A DNA stretch of 8,198 bases from Bacillota bacterium (GTDB lineage: Bacteria; Bacillota; Clostridia; Christensenellales; CAG-138): positions 1-8,198 of the forward strand of contig JAEXTB010000041.1 in NCBI GenBank assembly GCA_023453725.1. Reading direction: 5' to 3'. A program made the translations under genes and the position numbers. Numbering within the stretch: position 1 is the stretch's first letter; the number at the start of each line of letters is the position of its first letter. Shown here in pieces: positions 5,889 through 8,198 of this stretch. The notes under the pieces were generated by a model. It saw nothing but the letters and a program-made list of their open reading frames with translations. It was not told where the DNA came from and did not search any database.

Positions 5889-5908
5889 GGAGATTTTAAG
5901 GCGCATTT

Positions 5909-5936
5909 ATTATAGCACACTATTGCTTTTTGGCAA
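5909..5936 (-). promoter_or_regulatory. Strong promoter of the desulfurase-thiI operon
   Basis: On the minus strand TTGCCA (5931-5936), 16-base spacer, perfect TATAAT (5909-5914), preceded by TGTGC, a TRTGN extended -10. Start of transcription is expected near 5902, giving a leader of about 142 nt. This is the best promoter match in the window. Confidence 0.75.
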
Positions 5937-5977
5937 ATAAACAGGCCGGAATTCAGGCCTTTCGCGACTCTATAAGC

Positions 5978-6006
5978 TTGTAACACGCTCCTGTTTATGG
6001 TATAAC
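5978..6006 (+). promoter_or_regulatory. Promoter of the acetyltransferase-DUF3788 unit
   Basis: TTGTAA (5978-5983), 17-base spacer, TATAAC (6001-6006), with TATGG directly upstream of the -10. Transcription would begin near 6013, about 115 nt before the ATG at 6128. Confidence 0.65.
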
Positions 6007-6127
6007 CTAGCTATATTTGGGAGCTTGTCTGCAAAACATCGCATTGCCTTTGCGAATGGGGACAAATCCAGATATGAAAATCTCTTATAAATGTGAAATC
6101 AGCTTATTTAGATTCTGTGAGGTAATT

Positions 6128-6580
6128 ATGCTAGTCATTTCTGTCCGAGAAACCCCGGAATATGCGGATACCGCTATTCAATACTTACAAAGTAAATGGG
6201 CAAGCGCGCAGAGCATGATGGTCTATGAGGATTGCATCCAACACTGTATAAGCGCGAGTTCCCCGCTCCCTCAATGGTATCTTCTGTATGATGATAAAAC
6301 AGTAATCGGATGTGCCGGCCTGATTACCAATGACTTCATCAGCCGTATGGACCTATACCCATGGTTTTGTTCCTTATATATTGAACAATCGCATCGCGGA
6401 AACCATTATGGTTCATTGCTGATCAAGAGAGCAATGTCAGATGCAAAAGCTGCCGGTTTCCAGCATTTGCATCTTTGTACCGACCATATTGGCTATTATG
6501 AGCAGTATGGCTTTACACACATCGGAACCGGCTATCATCCCTGGGGAGACAGCTCACGTATTTACAAAATAGACATATGA
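6128..6580 (+). CDS. GNAT family N-acetyltransferase
   Basis: 150 residues, standard for a single GNAT domain. Visible features: a central strand WYLLYDDKTVIGCAGLI (50-66), DLYPWFCSLYIEQSHRG (75-91), the acetyl-CoA-binding motif RGNHYGSLLI at 90-99, an alpha helix MSDAKAAGF, and a C-terminal LCTDHIGYYEQYGFTHIGTGYHPWG (116-140) typical of a widespread subgroup. The usual RGxGxG/A loop reads RGNHYG, with His where the second Gly is common. The acyl acceptor cannot be read from sequence. The ATG at 6128 is chosen because GAGG sits 5 bases upstream and the fold begins there; longer in-frame starts (TTG 6017, ATG 6074) lack ribosome sites. It leads a two-gene unit with a DUF3788 gene 36 bp downstream, in DNA that is lower in GC than the flanks, suggesting separate acquisition. 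Confidence 0.9.
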   Translation: MLVISVRETPEYADTAIQYLQSKWASAQSMMVYEDCIQHCISASSPLPQWYLLYDDKTVIGCAGLITNDFISRMDLYPWFCSLYIEQSHRGNHYGSLLIKRAMSDAKAAGFQHLHLCTDHIGYYEQYGFTHIGTGYHPWGDSSRIYKIDI

Positions 6581-6616
6581 CCACAAGAATCTGAAACATT
6601 GGCAAAGGAGGAATTG

Positions 6617-7033
6617 ATGATGCTCGAAAAATCCCCAACCAACGAGGAACTGATCGCGTTACTTGGACAGCCGCTGTTTGAAGTATGGCATAAGCTATGT
6701 TCTTTCGTTGAATCAAGGTATGATATGGAGCGGCTTTGGAACAGTGGAGGCAAGGCATGGAACTATGAGTATAAATACCGCAGAGGAGGGAAATCCCTAT
6801 GCGCTTTGTACGCCAAGGAAAATGTCCTCGGCTTTATGCTGATATTTGGCAAAGAGGAACGGGATAAATTTGAGGCAACCAGAAGCAATTATTCTATAGA
6901 AGTGCAGAAGGTTTATGATACTTCAAAAACCTACCACGATGGAAAATGGATGATGTTTATCTTAACTGACACATCATTATTTTCGGACATAGAACAATTG
7001 CTGCTGATAAAACGAAAACCCAATAAGAAATAG
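6617..7033 (+). CDS. DUF3788 family protein
   Basis: 138 residues from the ATG at 6617; the next codon is also ATG (6620), and the AAAGGAGG site at 6604-6611 is 5 or 8 bases away, so either could be used. The TTG at 6599 in frame precedes the ribosome site and is unlikely. Family pattern: WHKLCSFVESRYDMERLWNSGGKAWNYEYKYRRGGKSLCALY, then GFMLIFGKEERDKFE, YHDGKWMMFILTD, and a final IEQLLLIKRKP. DUF3788 proteins are small, cytoplasmic and of unknown function, often in accessory or stress-linked sites. No signal peptide or membrane segment is seen. The second gene of the acetyltransferase unit, it converges with the DUF3267 gene 40 bp away, with no obvious terminator between them. Base content is about 37 % GC in one 60-base sample. 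Confidence 0.85.
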   Translation: MMLEKSPTNEELIALLGQPLFEVWHKLCSFVESRYDMERLWNSGGKAWNYEYKYRRGGKSLCALYAKENVLGFMLIFGKEERDKFEATRSNYSIEVQKVYDTSKTYHDGKWMMFILTDTSLFSDIEQLLLIKRKPNKK

Positions 7034-7073
7034 GTACTGCCGGCACGTGGGCTTCATTTCTCCAAACAACCTC

Positions 7074-7691
7074 TTATGGTTTTCTTATGAATGCGGTAAA
7101 CCCGCATTGCGAAGGATGGTCTAAGAACTTCGCCTTTGTATAGGGCAGCATCATGCAGACTAGCGTGGTATCGCCGCCTGCCGATAGCAGATTGATGGCG
7201 CTCAACAGGAGCCAAAACGGGCTATGCAGAAAATAGGCCACCAAAAAAGTGCCGACTCCCAACACAAGAAAAGGTGCGAGCGCGCCAAACAGGTACTCAA
7301 AAAATCCAAGCGGTTCTTTGCAGTGGCAATATGGCGTATAGGAAGGACGCATTACGCCAAAACGGATGCTCTTCCAGCCATTTTCAGAAACAAGGCTCCA
7401 TGCCGCGCCGTGCAGGCCTTCGTGCACCGGAATGGACAATAGCAGCACAAGCAAAAAGAGCCCCATGCCCGGCAGATCCACCATCAGCGACGTATCGGTG
7501 TTCCATTTTGCTGCATACAAAATGACCGCAAGCACCGCGAACGGCCCGGCAGTGACAAACGCCATGAGGTTTGCCTTGACAACGCCAATGGTACAGTCCA
7601 CAGCTTCATAGCCGTTTGCAATCAGTTTTGCATACTGTTCCTGATAGTTCTTTTGGCGTTCCTGCTTTTCATCGTGTTTTTCCCGCTTCAT
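7074..7691 (-). CDS. DUF3267 integral-membrane putative zinc metallopeptidase
   Basis: 205 residues. A charged cytoplasmic N-terminus (1-20, rich in Lys, Glu, Gln) precedes hydrophobic segments at about 42-60, 76-89, 135-155 and 158-172. The zinc motif is IPVHEGLHGAAW, HExxH at 90-94, inside a membrane segment; a second typical block is YTPYCHCKEPLGFFEYLFGALAPF (118-141), and a later AGGD (171-174) may give the third ligand, as in site-2-type (M50-like) intramembrane peptidases. DUF3267 proteins resemble that clan but substrates are not established. The ATG at 7691 has AAGG 6 bases upstream. It is monocistronic on its own promoter, separated from the sugar kinase gene upstream by a strong terminator. 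Confidence 0.88.
   Translation of the reverse strand: MKREKHDEKQERQKNYQEQYAKLIANGYEAVDCTIGVVKANLMAFVTAGPFAVLAVILYAAKWNTDTSLMVDLPGMGLFLLVLLLSIPVHEGLHGAAWSLVSENGWKSIRFGVMRPSYTPYCHCKEPLGFFEYLFGALAPFLVLGVGTFLVAYFLHSPFWLLLSAINLLSAGGDTTLVCMMLPYTKAKFLDHPSQCGFTAFIRKP
7090..7108. other. Hairpin at the convergent gene ends
   Basis: AATGCGG (7090-7096) and CCGCATT (7102-7108) form a perfect 7-bp stem with a 5-base loop inside the last codons of the DUF3267 gene and 57 bases after the DUF3788 stop. Neither side has a U-tract, so it may only stabilise 3' ends. Confidence 0.3.
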
Positions 7692-7724
7692 ACATATCCT
7701 TAATCCTGTTTTTGTTCAAAATGA

Positions 7725-7753
7725 ATTGTACCATATCTCCTGGTATTTGTACG
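7725..7753 (-). promoter_or_regulatory. Extended -10 promoter of the DUF3267 gene
   Basis: On the minus strand CGTACA (7748-7753), 17-base spacer, TACAAT (7725-7730) preceded by TATGG. The -35 is poor (3/6), so the extended -10 would carry recognition. The 11 bases TATGGTACAAT are identical to those of the GIY-YIG promoter. Expected leader about 27 nt. The U-tract of the kinase terminator abuts the -35. Confidence 0.55.
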
Positions 7754-7787
7754 GAAAAGAAAAAGGGCGGAGTTTCTTCCGCCCTTT
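7753..7787 (-). terminator. Intrinsic terminator of the sugar kinase gene
   Basis: AAAGGGCGGA (7762-7771) and TCCGCCCTTT (7778-7787) make a perfect 10-bp stem with a 6-base loop. On the minus strand it is followed by TTTTCTTTTCC, and it begins 25 bases after the kinase stop. The plus side is also pyrimidine-rich (CTCTTCTTTTC), but no plus-strand gene needs it. Confidence 0.9.
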
Positions 7788-7812
7788 CTCTTCTTTTCGG
7801 ATTGTTCCCCTT

Positions 7813-8198
7813 TTAAAAGAAGTCCTTCGGCAATTCCTTTGGCGCGGCCTCTTTTAATGCCGTCACCTGCAGGAAACGCGCATACTGCTCTTCATAGCAG
7901 GGATCCTGTTCAGGCAAATATTCATCCAGTCTGAATGAGCGTGCAATCAGCTCCCGCGCTTCATGCAACGAAGCAAGCTCACCCAGGCCTACAAGCTGCA
8001 TAAGCGCGTTGCCGAGCGCCGTCGCCTCCACAGGCCCTGCGTAGACGGGCTTTTTCGTGATGGAAGCCGTCAATTGGTTCAGCATGCCGTTGCTTGCTCC
8101 GCCGCCAACGATGTGGATGACGGGCAGCGTTTCGCCTAAGGCGAACTCAAGGGATTCGAGCACATACCGATATTTGCACGCCAGGCTTTCAAACACAC
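7813..8198 (-). CDS. rhaB: FGGY-family carbohydrate kinase, rhamnulokinase-like (C-terminal part)
   Basis: Only the last 128 residues are visible; the rest is beyond the right edge, and the full protein should be near 480. The fragment starts VFESLACKYRYVLESLE and contains the FGGY C-terminal signature VIHIVGGGASNGMLNQLTA followed by KPVYAGPVEATALGNALMQL, closely like the IHIVGGG...LNQL...AGPVEA...GN block of RhaB. The adenosine-binding GGG loop and the AGPVEATALGN helix are intact. Rhamnulokinase phosphorylates L-rhamnulose to the 1-phosphate in rhamnose use; L-fuculokinase and xylulokinase relatives share the fold, so the sugar is not certain. The gene is followed by a strong terminator, so it ends its operon. 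No rhaA or rhaD is in view to confirm. Confidence 0.82.
   Translation of the reverse strand, partial: VFESLACKYRYVLESLEFALGETLPVIHIVGGGASNGMLNQLTASITKKPVYAGPVEATALGNALMQLVGLGELASLHEARELIARSFRLDEYLPEQDPCYEEQYARFLQVTALKEAAPKELPKDFF

Larger units (their letters stand above)
5761..6127. other. Divergent intergenic region with long leaders on both sides
   Basis: No gene is supported in these 367 bp. It holds the desulfurase promoter (5909-5936, minus) with a leader of about 142 nt, and the acetyltransferase promoter (5978-6006, plus) with a leader of about 115 nt. Between the promoters lies a short AGGCC/GGCCT inverted repeat around GAATTC (5943-5960). The plus-strand frame upstream of 6128 is open to a TTG at 6017, but has no ribosome site. 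Confidence 0.6.

Noticed and set aside
5761..5903. T-box or known riboswitch in the desulfurase leader
   Set aside because: No T-box AGGGTGGNACCGCG-like bulge, no terminator/antiterminator pair, and a length shorter than typical T-boxes; no SAM riboswitch landmarks recognised.
5943..5960. AGGCC/GGCCT inverted repeat as a terminator
   Set aside because: The stem is only 5 bp, and it lies between two divergent promoters where no transcript needs to end.
6017..6127. 37-residue N-terminal extension of the acetyltransferase from a TTG at 6017
   Set aside because: No ribosome site, close to the predicted transcription start, and the GNAT fold plus a good GAGG site begin at 6128.
7224..7816. Plus-strand open frames opposite the DUF3267 gene and across the terminator
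   Set aside because: They are shadows of the membrane peptidase frame or cross the kinase terminator; none has a recognisable product.

Overview
The window looks like ordinary chromosomal DNA of a low- to mid-GC Gram-positive bacterium of the Bacillota, most likely a clostridial lineage. The evidence is the Asp23/Gls24 plus DAK2 (fatty-acid kinase A type) pair, a rhodanese-free ThiI next to its own cysteine desulfurase, a lipoprotein with an RsiV-like domain, strong GGAGG ribosome sites, several TTG/GTG starts, and TRTGN-type extended -10 promoters. Most of the window is GC-rich (about 57 % in two 60-base samples), but the pair of genes at 6128-7033 is clearly poorer in GC (45 % and 37 % in two samples).

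Layout: 1-1616 is a minus-strand unit of an Asp23/Gls24 protein followed by a DAK2 kinase that runs off the left edge, with a readable promoter at 1588-1616. A small GIY-YIG nuclease-like gene (1676-1960, plus) diverges from it and appears to be transcribed without a leader. It converges on a two-gene minus operon: a lipoprotein with a DUF3298-like domain (2309-3157) and a small membrane-anchored protein with an acidic Pro/Thr/Glu tail (1957-2304). The two convergent genes share one CTAG as both stop codons. A minus-strand sulfur-transfer operon follows: cysteine desulfurase (4618-5760), then ThiI (3370-4569), behind a strong promoter and a roughly 140-nt leader holding an 18-bp perfect palindrome.

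The plus strand then carries a GNAT acetyltransferase (6128-6580) and a DUF3788 protein (6617-7033) as a small, AT-richer unit. A DUF3267 integral-membrane putative zinc peptidase (7074-7691) lies on the minus strand. The right edge holds the C-terminal part of a rhamnulokinase-like FGGY sugar kinase (7813 to the edge) with a textbook terminator at 7762-7787.

The best supported functional link is the desulfurase-ThiI pair: the first makes a protein persulfide from cysteine and the second uses it to thiolate uridine 8 of tRNA. The Asp23-DAK2 pair is also a conserved arrangement in Gram-positives. I found no CRISPR array, insertion sequence, tRNA or rRNA gene, and no convincing undescribed multi-gene system. 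The more unusual signals are regulatory: a leaderless small gene, a terminator inside a convergent reading frame, repeat and palindrome elements around two promoters, and a recurring extended -10 motif.
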